Below the pieces are notes generated by a model. The model had not been told where the DNA came from. It saw only the letters and a list, made by a program, of their open reading frames with translations, and made no database searches. Positions 1 to 9,659 of a stretch of 64,000 bases of DNA are shown here, piece by piece. How positions within the stretch are numbered: the stretch's first letter is position 1; every line of letters begins with the position of its first letter. Both the position numbers and the translations under genes were made by a program. This DNA is from Rubritalea profundi (lineage in GTDB: Bacteria; Verrucomicrobiota; Verrucomicrobiia; Verrucomicrobiales; Akkermansiaceae): NCBI RefSeq assembly GCF_002954445.1, contig NZ_MQWA01000001.1:442221-506220 (forward strand), in the 5' to 3' direction.

Positions 1-43
1 GGGTTAATACCATCATTTCTATCGCGATTGGGTTGTCAACGCG

Positions 44-2371
44 ATGAATAACAACATGCCTTATGATGAGTTTGTCATCAAACAGATCGCTGGGGATTTG
101 CTGCCAAATGCCACTCAGAGCGACCGCATAGCCACGGGGTTCCTGCGAAACTCGATGACCAATGAAGAAGGTGGAGCCAAGCCCGAGCAGTTCCGTATCG
201 AGGGAGTGTTCGACCGTATCGACGCGATTGGAAAGTCCATGCTGGGTCTCACCGCGCAGTGCGCGCAATGTCACACACACAAGTATGATCCTCTGACCCA
301 TGATGAATACTACGGGATGTTTGCCTTTCTGAATGGCATTGAGGAAACCTCAATTGCTGCACTCACTCTAGAACAACAACGAGCTACAGATAAACTGTTT
401 GCTGAGATTTCTGCGATCGATCGAGAAATCACGAAGAAATCCTCCAAAGTCGATACAGCCTACAAAAAATGGCAAGAAGAAATGCTCTCGCTACCACGCA
501 CAAAGTGGCAGGCACTAGAGCTTTATCAACTAGGCGACTCCGGCCAGAAGTACTTCCCACTGCCAGATAAATCCATCATCAATATGGGCTATGCTGCCAC
601 TAAGGGCACCGAATCATTTACCTCCTCGCTGGAAATCCCAGTCGTCCGTTCGGTGCGCTTTGAGGCGATGAATGATCCTTATTTACCGATGCTAGGGCCA
701 GGACGCTCAACCAAGGGCACTGCTGCGCTCGGTGAGTTCATCCTGCTCGCGGGAACCGACCCAGCTAAATTAGAGGATCTTAAGTTCACCAATCCGGTGG
801 CCAGTGTGAACCCACCAGTTACCACGCTCGATCCTCTACGCTTCCCGAAAAATGCCAAACGGGATCCAGATGACCGCAAGACTGGCCCAGCAAGCTTTGC
901 GCTAGACGGTGACAGAAAGACAGCATGGACCAACGAGCGTGACCCGGCCCGGAATAACGAGCCTGCAGTGCTCACGCTTGAGCTTGCCGAGCCACTCAAG
1001 GCGGATGCTAAACTCCATTTCAAATATCGCCTCGTTCAGCCGCACGGCGGATTCAACTCTGACGACAACCAGACATACAACTTCGGACGCGTGCGCATCT
1101 CGGTGGCTCCCACCTTGCCCAACACTCTGGATCAGATGCCGCCATTGGTGCTGGAAGCGTTGCTGACAGACCCGAAGAAACGCACCACCGAGCAGTCAGC
1201 CCGGATGTTCGCTCATTGGCGCGAAAACAACCCCAAGTTTGCTGCCGAAACAAAACAGATCGAGAGTATTTACAGCAAGGTCCCCGAGCCTACCTGGGCG
1301 CTGGTAGCTGCGGAAACTGCCAAATCTCGCGAGACCCGACTGTTCGACCGTGGCGAGCAGACGCACCCCAAGCATTTGGTGAAGCCGCACGTCCCCGGAT
1401 TTTTACATCCACTGCCGGAGGGAGATCCAGAGTCCCGCCTAACCTTTGCAAAATGGATCGTAGACCCCGCGTCTCCGGTTGCCGCCCGCGTTATGGTTAA
1501 CCGTATATGGCAGGCCTACTTTGGGATCGGACTTCTGGAAACTTCAGAGGACTTTGGCCATCAGGCTGCTGCAACCTCGCACCCTAAGTTGCTAGACTGG
1601 CTTGCCGTCGAGTTCATGGAGAGCGGCTGGGACATGAAGCGTATCCATTACCTCATCACCACCAGTGCGACCTACCGCCAGAGCTCGCTCGTCAGCCCGG
1701 CCTTGCAGGATCGCGATCCCAAAAACCGCTTACTGGCACGTGCCTCGCGCTTCCGAGTCCCTGCGGAAACCGTGCGTGACATCCAACTCGTTAGCTCCGG
1801 CCTGCTCAATCCCCAGCTTGGCGGACGCAGTGTCTTCCCCCCGGCTCCTAGATACCTTTTCGAGCGACCTGTCTCCTACGGCCCTAAGACCTGGCTTGTG
1901 GAAGAAGATTCGCAGAGATACCGCCGCGCGCTCTACACCTTCCGCTTCCGTTCTGTCCCCTACCCAATGCTGACGACCTTTGACGCACCGAGCGGTGCGA
2001 TTTCCTGTGTCCGCAGGACGCTTTCCACGACTCCACTGCAGGCGCTAGTGACACTCAACGAGCAAGTCTCGCTAGAAGCCGCGCTTGGTCTCGCCCATAG
2101 GATGCTCACCGACGAAGGAAGCTTGGAGCAAAAGCTCAGCCGCGCCTTCGAGCGCTGCACATCGAGGACACCTGATGCCGAAGAAGTCGCAGCCTTGGTT
2201 TCTGTCTATAAGGCAAACCTCACTCCCGATTCCGAGCAGGCGAAGTTATTCAAGAAGACCTACAACCCGGTCACACTAGATCTCTCAGCGCATCCTATAG
2301 AGAAACTTTTCGCCGCAGCCACCGTTGCACGGACCCTTCTCAATTTAGACGAAACCATCACCAAGAACTAA
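44..2371 (+). CDS. DUF1549/DUF1553 (PSCyt2/PSD1) planctomycete-type cytochrome-associated protein, 5' part outside the window
   Basis: 775-aa ORF; MPYDEFVIKQIAGDLLPNATQ and CAQCHTHKYDPLTHDEYYGMFAFLN motifs, C-terminal PSD1-like region; homologous-looking residues continue upstream of the ATG. Confidence 0.85.
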   Translation: MNNNMPYDEFVIKQIAGDLLPNATQSDRIATGFLRNSMTNEEGGAKPEQFRIEGVFDRIDAIGKSMLGLTAQCAQCHTHKYDPLTHDEYYGMFAFLNGIEETSIAALTLEQQRATDKLFAEISAIDREITKKSSKVDTAYKKWQEEMLSLPRTKWQALELYQLGDSGQKYFPLPDKSIINMGYAATKGTESFTSSLEIPVVRSVRFEAMNDPYLPMLGPGRSTKGTAALGEFILLAGTDPAKLEDLKFTNPVASVNPPVTTLDPLRFPKNAKRDPDDRKTGPASFALDGDRKTAWTNERDPARNNEPAVLTLELAEPLKADAKLHFKYRLVQPHGGFNSDDNQTYNFGRVRISVAPTLPNTLDQMPPLVLEALLTDPKKRTTEQSARMFAHWRENNPKFAAETKQIESIYSKVPEPTWALVAAETAKSRETRLFDRGEQTHPKHLVKPHVPGFLHPLPEGDPESRLTFAKWIVDPASPVAARVMVNRIWQAYFGIGLLETSEDFGHQAAATSHPKLLDWLAVEFMESGWDMKRIHYLITTSATYRQSSLVSPALQDRDPKNRLLARASRFRVPAETVRDIQLVSSGLLNPQLGGRSVFPPAPRYLFERPVSYGPKTWLVEEDSQRYRRALYTFRFRSVPYPMLTTFDAPSGAISCVRRTLSTTPLQALVTLNEQVSLEAALGLAHRMLTDEGSLEQKLSRAFERCTSRTPDAEEVAALVSVYKANLTPDSEQAKLFKKTYNPVTLDLSAHPIEKLFAAATVARTLLNLDETITKN

Positions 2372-2374
2372 TCT

Positions 2375-3805
2375 ATGTTTCCCAATTCTACACTCAACGA
2401 CACCCAGCGCTCCTTTTCTCGCCGATGGTTCATGAAGGACTGCGGTCTCAGCCTTGGTTCCGTCGCGCTTACAACCATGTTAGGAAAAGGTGCCGCCTCT
2501 GCATCCCAGGTAATAGCAAACCCGCAGGCTCCTAAAGCTCCTCATTTTCCCGCCAAAGCGAAGAACGTCATCTTTCTCTATATGGGTGGTGCGCCGAGCC
2601 ATCTCGATCTGTTCGACAACAAACCGGAACTGCGTCGCATGGATGGCACAGTCCCCCCTCCCGAGCTTCTTAAGGGCTACCAATCTGCGTTCATCCGACC
2701 AAACAACAAGTTGCTCGGCTCGAAATTTGAATTCAAGCGCTACGGCAATTGCGGTATGGAAATGGCCGACATCCTGCCCCACATCGGCTCCTGCGCAGAT
2801 GACATCTCGCTGATCCGCTCAATGCAGACCGATGCGTTCAACCACGCCCCAGCGCAGATCCTCATGTCCACCGGTTCACAGCAGTTCGGGCGTCCGTCAC
2901 TCGGCTCGTGGGTTTCCTATGGTCTAGGCTCGGAAAACCAGAACCTTCCTAGCTTCGTCGTCATGTCATCAGGTACTAAGGGCCCCTCCGCCGGTAACTC
3001 TAACTGGTCCTCGGGTTTCCTACCCAGCGTGCATGATGGTGTCACATTTAACTCCACCGGTGAGCCAGTCCTCTACCTTTCTAACCCAAAAGGCATTACC
3101 AGAAAGCAGCAACGTGACACGATTGATGCAGTCAACTTCTTCAACGACAAACGATTAAAGTCGGTAGGTGACCCTGAAATTAATTCCCGCTTGGCCGCCT
3201 TTGAAATGGCATTCCGCATGCAGGACGTCGCTCCAGAAGTGACCGACATCTCGCTAGAATCAGAGAAAACAATAGAAATGTACGGGGCGGAACCCGGCAA
3301 AGCATCCTTTGCAAATAATTGCCTGCTCGCCCGTCGCCTGGTCGAGCGCGGGGTGCGTTTCGTCGAGCTTTTCCATGAATCATGGGACCAGCACGGAAAC
3401 CTCGAGAAAGACCTCAAGAAAAACTGCAAGGATGTCGACAAAGCCTGCGCTGCACTAGTCAAAGACCTGAAACAACGAGGACTGTTAGATGAAACCCTGA
3501 TCGTCTGGGGTGGCGAGTTCGGCCGTACTCCTATGGTCCAAGGCGGCAACGATGGTCGCGACCACCACCCTAACGCCTTCAGTATGTGGATGGCTGGCGG
3601 CGGAGTCAAAGGCGGTATGGAACTCGGCAAGACCGATGACCTCGGCTTCAACGCAGTCGAAGACAAAGTGCACGTCCACGACCTCAACGCCACGATTCTC
3701 CATCTTCTTGGTTTCGATCACACCAAACTAACCACCCGATCTCAAGGCCGAGACTTCCGCCTCACCGATGTACACGGCAATGTGGTGAACAAGATTCTAG
3801 TGTGA
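2375..3805 (+). CDS. DUF1501 domain-containing protein (sulfatase-like fold, Tat-type N-terminus)
   Basis: 476-aa ORF directly after the DUF1553 gene; SRRWFMKDCGLSLGS twin-Arg-like start, VIFLYMGGAPSHLDLFDNKPEL, GGEFGRTPMVQGGNDGRDHHPNAFSMWMAGGGVKGG. Confidence 0.9.
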   Translation: MFPNSTLNDTQRSFSRRWFMKDCGLSLGSVALTTMLGKGAASASQVIANPQAPKAPHFPAKAKNVIFLYMGGAPSHLDLFDNKPELRRMDGTVPPPELLKGYQSAFIRPNNKLLGSKFEFKRYGNCGMEMADILPHIGSCADDISLIRSMQTDAFNHAPAQILMSTGSQQFGRPSLGSWVSYGLGSENQNLPSFVVMSSGTKGPSAGNSNWSSGFLPSVHDGVTFNSTGEPVLYLSNPKGITRKQQRDTIDAVNFFNDKRLKSVGDPEINSRLAAFEMAFRMQDVAPEVTDISLESEKTIEMYGAEPGKASFANNCLLARRLVERGVRFVELFHESWDQHGNLEKDLKKNCKDVDKACAALVKDLKQRGLLDETLIVWGGEFGRTPMVQGGNDGRDHHPNAFSMWMAGGGVKGGMELGKTDDLGFNAVEDKVHVHDLNATILHLLGFDHTKLTTRSQGRDFRLTDVHGNVVNKILV

Positions 3806-3826
3806 TTAATTAAGTGGTTGAACGTA

Positions 3827-3932
3827 GTGCGACCGCCTAGGTCGCCCCAAACCATTCCGGCGAAGCCGCTAGAATCCGTTATTAGGTTTTAGCTTCGCCT
3901 CGATAATTAAAGCGACCGAGACGGTCGCGCTA
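3827..3932. repeat. REP/MITE-like intergenic inverted-repeat element
   Basis: tagtgcgaccg...cggtcgcgcta outer arms, internal gcgaccgcctaggtcgc and gcgaccgagacggtcgc palindromes, and ggcgaagc...gcttcgcc inner stem. Confidence 0.55.
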
Positions 3933-4033
3933 GTGGAAGTCATCCGCTAAACCACGGTATCAATCAAAAGCGGATACGGCCGCAGAATAAACTCATCTCT
4001 CTTGGCTGATGTTGGGGGGGGATAGGGAGTTGG

Positions 4034-5545
4034 TCATCTCAAGAGTTTGTATGCCTGTGCCGATGTCATTGCTGGCGGTAGGGTTTCGGGGGTGAGCTTG
4101 GCGCGTTCGGCCTCGGCTTCTTTCGCGTTATATTGTGGATTGGCTGGTAGTGATTTGACGGCGCCAAAGCGCTCGTAGCTGGCATCAAGTTCTTTACGCA
4201 TCATCTCGTAAACCTTAGGCCGGGTCTTCGATAGGTCTTTGGATTCACCGATATCCTCCTTGAGATTGTAGAGTTCATAGCCGTTGTCCTCATAGCGATG
4301 GTGGATTTTCCAGTCACCACGGCGCAGGACTGTGCGCGGGCATCTGGCTGGGTTTTTAGGGCTATTGTAGGAAGGGAAGTTCCAAAATAGGTTGCGCTCT
4401 CCTAATGCTTTACCAGCAAAGAATACTTCGCTTAAATCCTCACCATCGACCTTGTCTGCATCGCTCGGCTTCACTCCCATGAACGAGCAAATCGTCGGGT
4501 AAAAATCGATACCGGAAATGGGCTCGTCCGAGCGCTTACCTTCCGCCACCTTGCCTGGCATTGAGGCAATCATCGGCACCCGAATACCGCCCTCGTAGAG
4601 CTCACACTTTTCTCCCCGCAGTGGTTTTTGACTGGTGTATTGGCTGACGCCTCCATTGTCTGAAATAAACAGAACGAGGGTATTTTCGCGCAGTCCTAGA
4701 GATTCAAGCTTATTGATGATAGCGCCCACCGAACGATCGGTTTCTTCAATCATGGCGGCGTAGACTGGATTGCTGTGACCCTGCAGATCTTGACCCGCAT
4801 TTTTCATAGCGGCGATCTTGCGCTGGTACTTGGCAACCACCTCTTTTGGTGCAGTCAGTGTCGCTCCTTCTTTATTTTTGATTTGGTCATGTGGCAGGTA
4901 GGTCGAAAAGTAGAGAAAGAACCTTTCCTTCTGGTGGCGTTCGAGAAAGTCGACACCTGCTGCTCTAACATAGGGCGGTAAATAGGATCCAGCTGGAACA
5001 TTCTTCGGTAGGAACGGAAGCTTGAATGGAGCGAAATAATCGATCGGCAATCCAAGGTAGCCACCTAGGTAGCCTTCCTTAAAACCGTTCGAGGGAGATG
5101 CCCCCCCGACGTGCCATTTGCCAACGGCTCCGTTGGCTATGCCAGCTGCTGTCAGCACGGTCCCGAGCGTTGGGAAATCCTTTGGCATGAATTGGTTATT
5201 CTTTAGCGGAGTCACCTTCCAGTGCTCTTTTTTACCGCGATTTCTAACCACCGTATAAACTCCGTGCCGTGAGGGCTGTGAACCACTTAGCATGCAAGAT
5301 CTAGACGGCGTGCAGATATTAGCCGCCGCGTAGGCGCTGGTGTAGAGCGTGCCAGTTTTCGCGAGAGCATCAATATGCGGCGTCTCATAAACTGGGCTGC
5401 CCATGCATCCGAGATCGCGCCAACCCATGTCATCAACGTGGATAATCACCACGTTCGATGGTTTTGCGCTTGTGACGGCTGCGGAAATACTCTGAGCCAC
5501 CAACAGACACGCTGCACTGGCTATAATAAAAAATTCTCTTTTCAT
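4034..5545 (-). CDS. sulfatase (arylsulfatase family)
   Basis: VVIIHVDDMGWRDLGCMGSPVYETPHIDALA and CTPSRSCMLSGSQPSRHG formylglycine-type CxPSR motif. Confidence 0.93.
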   Translation of the reverse strand: MKREFFIIASAACLLVAQSISAAVTSAKPSNVVIIHVDDMGWRDLGCMGSPVYETPHIDALAKTGTLYTSAYAAANICTPSRSCMLSGSQPSRHGVYTVVRNRGKKEHWKVTPLKNNQFMPKDFPTLGTVLTAAGIANGAVGKWHVGGASPSNGFKEGYLGGYLGLPIDYFAPFKLPFLPKNVPAGSYLPPYVRAAGVDFLERHQKERFFLYFSTYLPHDQIKNKEGATLTAPKEVVAKYQRKIAAMKNAGQDLQGHSNPVYAAMIEETDRSVGAIINKLESLGLRENTLVLFISDNGGVSQYTSQKPLRGEKCELYEGGIRVPMIASMPGKVAEGKRSDEPISGIDFYPTICSFMGVKPSDADKVDGEDLSEVFFAGKALGERNLFWNFPSYNSPKNPARCPRTVLRRGDWKIHHRYEDNGYELYNLKEDIGESKDLSKTRPKVYEMMRKELDASYERFGAVKSLPANPQYNAKEAEAERAKLTPETLPPAMTSAQAYKLLR

Positions 5546-5765
5546 AATTAATGTTTACCGCCTTTTAGCAGTAGGTTGTTCAACTCTATTTTTCACCAGC
5601 CTCTTCAGTTGCTTCAGAGCTGATGAAGTAAAATGCTGGGCGCCTCCTTGATTATTCTAGACTCACCCTCAGTCACGGTGCTCGCACCGCGGCTTCGTAG
5701 TGTCTTGGCTCATCAAGGAATCACTCCAGCATGTGTTTCTTTTCTAATTTCGAGTGGTATGAGCC

Positions 5766-6671
5766 TTATTCTGGACGGTGGCGCTCAAGCAACTTCTGAG
5801 TCGCTTTCACACCTTCCACTGGTGACATTTTCTCGCCCTCGTATTCGATCGAGATAATTTTCTTATATTCGACATCATTGATACTTCTGATGAGTCGGAA
5901 ATAACTAAGGCTCTTCTCGTCACCCTCTTCATTGAATCCCCAGCTCTTGGCTGAAACTGACTCTGAGTATGGCAGCATAGCCACCGTGCCACAGTATGGA
6001 TCGGATAGCTTACCGAAGTCCGGCATCAAGCGGCAAGCTGGATGTTTCATTGTCCGCGCGAGAGCCGCGAGGAAATGCCCGTTTCTAGCCCAAGTTGACG
6101 CACCAGGTTCGATAACCAGCATCACGCCTTTTTGCTTCGCGTAATCGGCAAGTGGAGTCAGGGCTTCGATCGAGTTAGTGATCGCCACCTTGCGCTTCCC
6201 ACCGTCGGGAGCCTTCAGGAAAACACGCACGAACTTGGAACCAAGGATCTCAGCATGGTCCACATACTGGCGAAATGCATCTCCACCCTTCTTGCGCTCC
6301 TCGGCTGTTTCACCCGTAGCATCCACCGCACCAGCCATCACAAGGAAAATGTTTGTTCCTGCTGCGTCTGAGCGCTTTTTCAGCTCTTTGTAAAAATTGA
6401 GATCGTTTCTCTTATCTACCGGGAACCCACCGTCCCAGATATCAATCTCGGTGATGCCAAATGTCTTTTTCGCAAATGCAGGATAGTCCAACGGCTTCAA
6501 ACTCCCGTCTTTAAACAAATGACGCAGCGAATACATCGACAAGCCAATCGTGTAGCTCTCCTGCTTTTGCTTTTTCTCCTCCGCCGCCAGAGCTGGGACA
6601 GATGCTCCTGTTATCATTACTCCTAACAATAGGCCGGTGAATGTCTGTCGAATGCGTGTTATCTTATTCAT
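5766..6671 (-). CDS. sugar phosphate isomerase/epimerase (xylose isomerase-like TIM barrel)
   Basis: 301-aa ORF with signal peptide; GLSMYSLRHLFKDG..., VMLVIEPGASTWARNGHFLAAL, ISIEYEGEKMSPVEGVKATQKLL. Confidence 0.8.
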   Translation of the reverse strand: MNKITRIRQTFTGLLLGVMITGASVPALAAEEKKQKQESYTIGLSMYSLRHLFKDGSLKPLDYPAFAKKTFGITEIDIWDGGFPVDKRNDLNFYKELKKRSDAAGTNIFLVMAGAVDATGETAEERKKGGDAFRQYVDHAEILGSKFVRVFLKAPDGGKRKVAITNSIEALTPLADYAKQKGVMLVIEPGASTWARNGHFLAALARTMKHPACRLMPDFGKLSDPYCGTVAMLPYSESVSAKSWGFNEEGDEKSLSYFRLIRSINDVEYKKIISIEYEGEKMSPVEGVKATQKLLERHRPE

Positions 6672-7137
6672 TATTTTGTGATTCTTTGGTCAATAAAGTC
6701 GCTTGAAACTTTCTATACAAAGCCACAAACCGCAATAACATATTTTTTGAAATACGGGCCACCAGCATCCACGTTGCTTTACGAACTGATAATTTATCGG
6801 CCCCCGATGTTATACTCAGGTCTACTCAGGTTGTTTGGTGCGCAGAGATCTCATATTTGCTTAGGTTGGGACTTATCGGCACCTCCGGCAACTACCGACG
6901 ATGCTGTTTTGTATGTTTAGGTTGAAAATTTGTAAGTGAAGCTTAGATGATTAAAATAGAACCCTACGGGCAGGAAAGTAAACCTGCATCATCATCGCTA
7001 GTTGGCGGAGCTACCCTTATAAAACTTCGGGAACAGAGGTCAATTTTCAAAATCCTGTAGAGTTCTAACATTTATTCATGAAATAGAGTTTGCTGAGGGA
7101 CACAATTTACCCAAAGATACCAAGTAACTACAACGAG

Positions 7138-7845
7138 ATGAATCAACCTGAACCACATCCCAAAAGACGACGTCGCCGCCCGGCCTCGTCGTCACCGAAC
7201 TCCAGTGCCAATCCCGCGGAGGCTGGCCAGCAAAAAAAAACTCAGCTTATGGGGCCGACGAAAGCCGATACAGCTCTCTTACCCGCCTTCCTAGGACTTT
7301 CTCCAGACCAAATTTACGTGCCTGGGACCCGAGCTGAATGCAACAATGCCGTCGATGAAATTCTCGCCGCTGGGATTGGCGGGTTTGACACCGAAGCCAA
7401 GCCAATTTTCCGAAAAGGACAGAAATGTGACGGCCCCCACGTCGTGCAATTCGCACTCACCGACAAAGCCTTCATCTTCCAGCTTCATCGGAGTGAGTGT
7501 GAGAAAGCCGCCGCTGATCTCATCGCCTCAAAGCAGGTCCTCAAGGTGGGCTTCGGCTTGAAGAACGATCACGCACAGATCCGCAGGCGATTTGGAATCG
7601 CCCTCAACCACGTCCTCGACCTCGACCAAGTCTTCCGCGAGATGGGCTACCGCGGACAGATCGGCGTCCGTGGAGCCATGGGAGTTATACTCCAGCAATG
7701 CTTCAAGAAATCCAAATCAACCACCACCAGTAACTGGGCGCTTCGCGAACTCACCCCACGGCAATTACTCTACGCCGCCAACGACTCCTTCGCCGCCCTG
7801 AAGATCATGGAAGCACTGCAAGCTGAAGGCCAACTCGAGCAGTGA
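7138..7845 (+). CDS. 3'-5' exonuclease domain protein (RNase D/DEDD-like)
   Basis: GIGGFDTEAKPIFRKGQKCDGPHVVQFALTDKAFIFQL, LVGFGLKNDHAQIRRRFGI-type motif, YAANDSFAALKIMEAL; ATG at 7138 preferred to the TTG at 7090 of the ORF track. Confidence 0.82.
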   Translation: MNQPEPHPKRRRRRPASSSPNSSANPAEAGQQKKTQLMGPTKADTALLPAFLGLSPDQIYVPGTRAECNNAVDEILAAGIGGFDTEAKPIFRKGQKCDGPHVVQFALTDKAFIFQLHRSECEKAAADLIASKQVLKVGFGLKNDHAQIRRRFGIALNHVLDLDQVFREMGYRGQIGVRGAMGVILQQCFKKSKSTTTSNWALRELTPRQLLYAANDSFAALKIMEALQAEGQLEQ

Positions 7846-7966
7846 ATCTGGATCAAGGGATTGGCTTCAAGTTCTGACCCGGATACAGCATAGCTCCTCA
7901 TAGAGAATTCTCTATTTTCAAGCCGATTATAAACAACGAGATTAGTCAATCTCCAGCTCAATCAGC

Positions 7967-9454
7967 TCAATTAGTCTTGGTGTTTTCGCGCAGCTCTTTA
8001 CCTATTTTGGGATTCTGACTCATCCACTTTCGGACGTCAAAGGCCATGTCCCCACCTTCTTCTTTTGAAATAAAGCGAGCCCCTACGTGGGCGAGTGCCT
8101 CGGCACGCAGAGTAGGGTCATCGATGGTCGCTGCCATATCCATGGCTCTTGCCGGTTCCTTTTCGGAAATTGTCGCCACACTGGTGGCAACGGCGATGTC
8201 CCTCTGATGCGAGGGCGGGAGAGTATTGGCCCATTCAGCCAACTTCTTCTGCTGCTCTGGCTTCCACGACCACGCGGAGACAATGCTGCGGATAGCGGCG
8301 TCACGCGCTTCGCCAGCAGGAAGTTTCTCCAGCCAAGCTGCTGCTTTCCCTATACCCTCATCCTTCTCGCCATCTTCAGTGAGCCACCCGGCGGTCCATC
8401 CCGCGGCATGAACGAGCAATACAGATTCAGCGGATGTTTTATCGTCGCTGTTCAAGCGCATAGCGACAAAATCCGCGACGGCTGGCAAGCCCTGTCCTCT
8501 CCACCCCTTCCATCCTCCTAACGCTGCTTTAAGGGCGGCAAGGCGTTGATCTGGAGCGGCAAGGCTGATCGCTTGATCGTATGCCTTCGCGCCTTTCAGT
8601 TCGCCGTAATTTTGAGCCAAAGTTTCCACCAGCTTGAGGCTATGGAAAGGAACGCTGGAATCACCGTCGAGTTGCGCGCGCTCCCACAATCGGATGGCAG
8701 CCGCTTGCGAGGCTTCTGGATCCCGGTATGGCCACTCAGTGAATAGCTCGTTCAAAGCTTGCTCACGCACCCTGCTAGATTTGAGGGCGATCATTACCTC
8801 GAAGGCTCCCGTTGGATCGTGTGGAATCCAGGTGTCGATCGACCTCTGGTAACTGCCCGACGGCTCGTAGGACGGATTCGATGGAAAGATACTAGGTTTA
8901 GGCTCCCAGCGTGTCAGGTCGGCTAGGGCGAAGCGGTCAGCGAATAGGAGGGCCTTCACCGGGTCCGCTTCGGCGATCCCAGCAAGAAGTGCCCGCGCCT
9001 CAGCATGGGAATTATCCGACAATTCTTTTTCCGAAGGACTAAAGCTCTCGGCGGCTCCGTCAGGATCTGTTCTGCCCCAACCAGTGAGCACCGGAGTTCG
9101 GTCACGGAGCAGAGACTCGGCGCCGAGATAGGCAAGTGCTTTTCGCGGTGCAAGCTCCCCCCAGCGGCTTAGAAATTCTTTACGAATGCTCATGTCCGGC
9201 CGGCGCTCGGCGAGTTGCATGACTGGGGCTGCCAGAGTTTTCATTTCAGCAGCTTTGGCGTCCGCAAAAGCCGCCCTCACCGCCCTCGACCTCTGCTCGG
9301 CGTCGATGATCTCACCCGCCTCTACAAGCTTGCTAAGAACCTGACTGGCAACTGGCTTGTCTGAGGAGACGGAAGTTTCTCCCGTCGGCATCGCGAACCA
9401 GCCGATGGTGACTCCCGCTATAAGAGCTAAGATTCCTGTCGCGATTTTATTCAT
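7967..9454 (-). CDS. hypothetical protein with repetitive helical architecture, N-terminal membrane anchor
   Basis: ORF 7967..9550 with more plausible start at 9454 (MNKIATGILALIAGVTIGWFAM); WGELAPRKALAYL / GWGRTDPDGAAESF-type repeats. Confidence 0.65.
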   Translation of the reverse strand: MNKIATGILALIAGVTIGWFAMPTGETSVSSDKPVASQVLSKLVEAGEIIDAEQRSRAVRAAFADAKAAEMKTLAAPVMQLAERRPDMSIRKEFLSRWGELAPRKALAYLGAESLLRDRTPVLTGWGRTDPDGAAESFSPSEKELSDNSHAEARALLAGIAEADPVKALLFADRFALADLTRWEPKPSIFPSNPSYEPSGSYQRSIDTWIPHDPTGAFEVMIALKSSRVREQALNELFTEWPYRDPEASQAAAIRLWERAQLDGDSSVPFHSLKLVETLAQNYGELKGAKAYDQAISLAAPDQRLAALKAALGGWKGWRGQGLPAVADFVAMRLNSDDKTSAESVLLVHAAGWTAGWLTEDGEKDEGIGKAAAWLEKLPAGEARDAAIRSIVSAWSWKPEQQKKLAEWANTLPPSHQRDIAVATSVATISEKEPARAMDMAATIDDPTLRAEALAHVGARFISKEEGGDMAFDVRKWMSQNPKIGKELRENTKTN

Positions 9455-9659
9455 CGTCGCTTCCTCCTTTGTCGTTATTTTTTCGTATGAGTTCCAGCCG
9501 CAGTTCAGCAGCCAGCTCCGGGTGGCCGACCGACCAAGCGTCGAAATCAAAACTCACTGAATCACTTTGCTTTTTCTTAGGAAAAATATGTTTGGCGAGA
9601 GACTCGAAACAAAGGCGGCGCGAGCGAGGGTTGCCTATAGTAGCAGCCCACCTCAAGGC

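Noticed and set aside
3073-3693. 206-aa minus-strand ORF inside the DUF1501 gene
   Set aside because: Antisense shadow of a strongly supported CDS with no recognisable domain.
8087-8521. 144-aa plus-strand ORF antisense to the repetitive helical protein
   Set aside because: No domain or start context; opposite frame has clear internal repeats and a paralogue.
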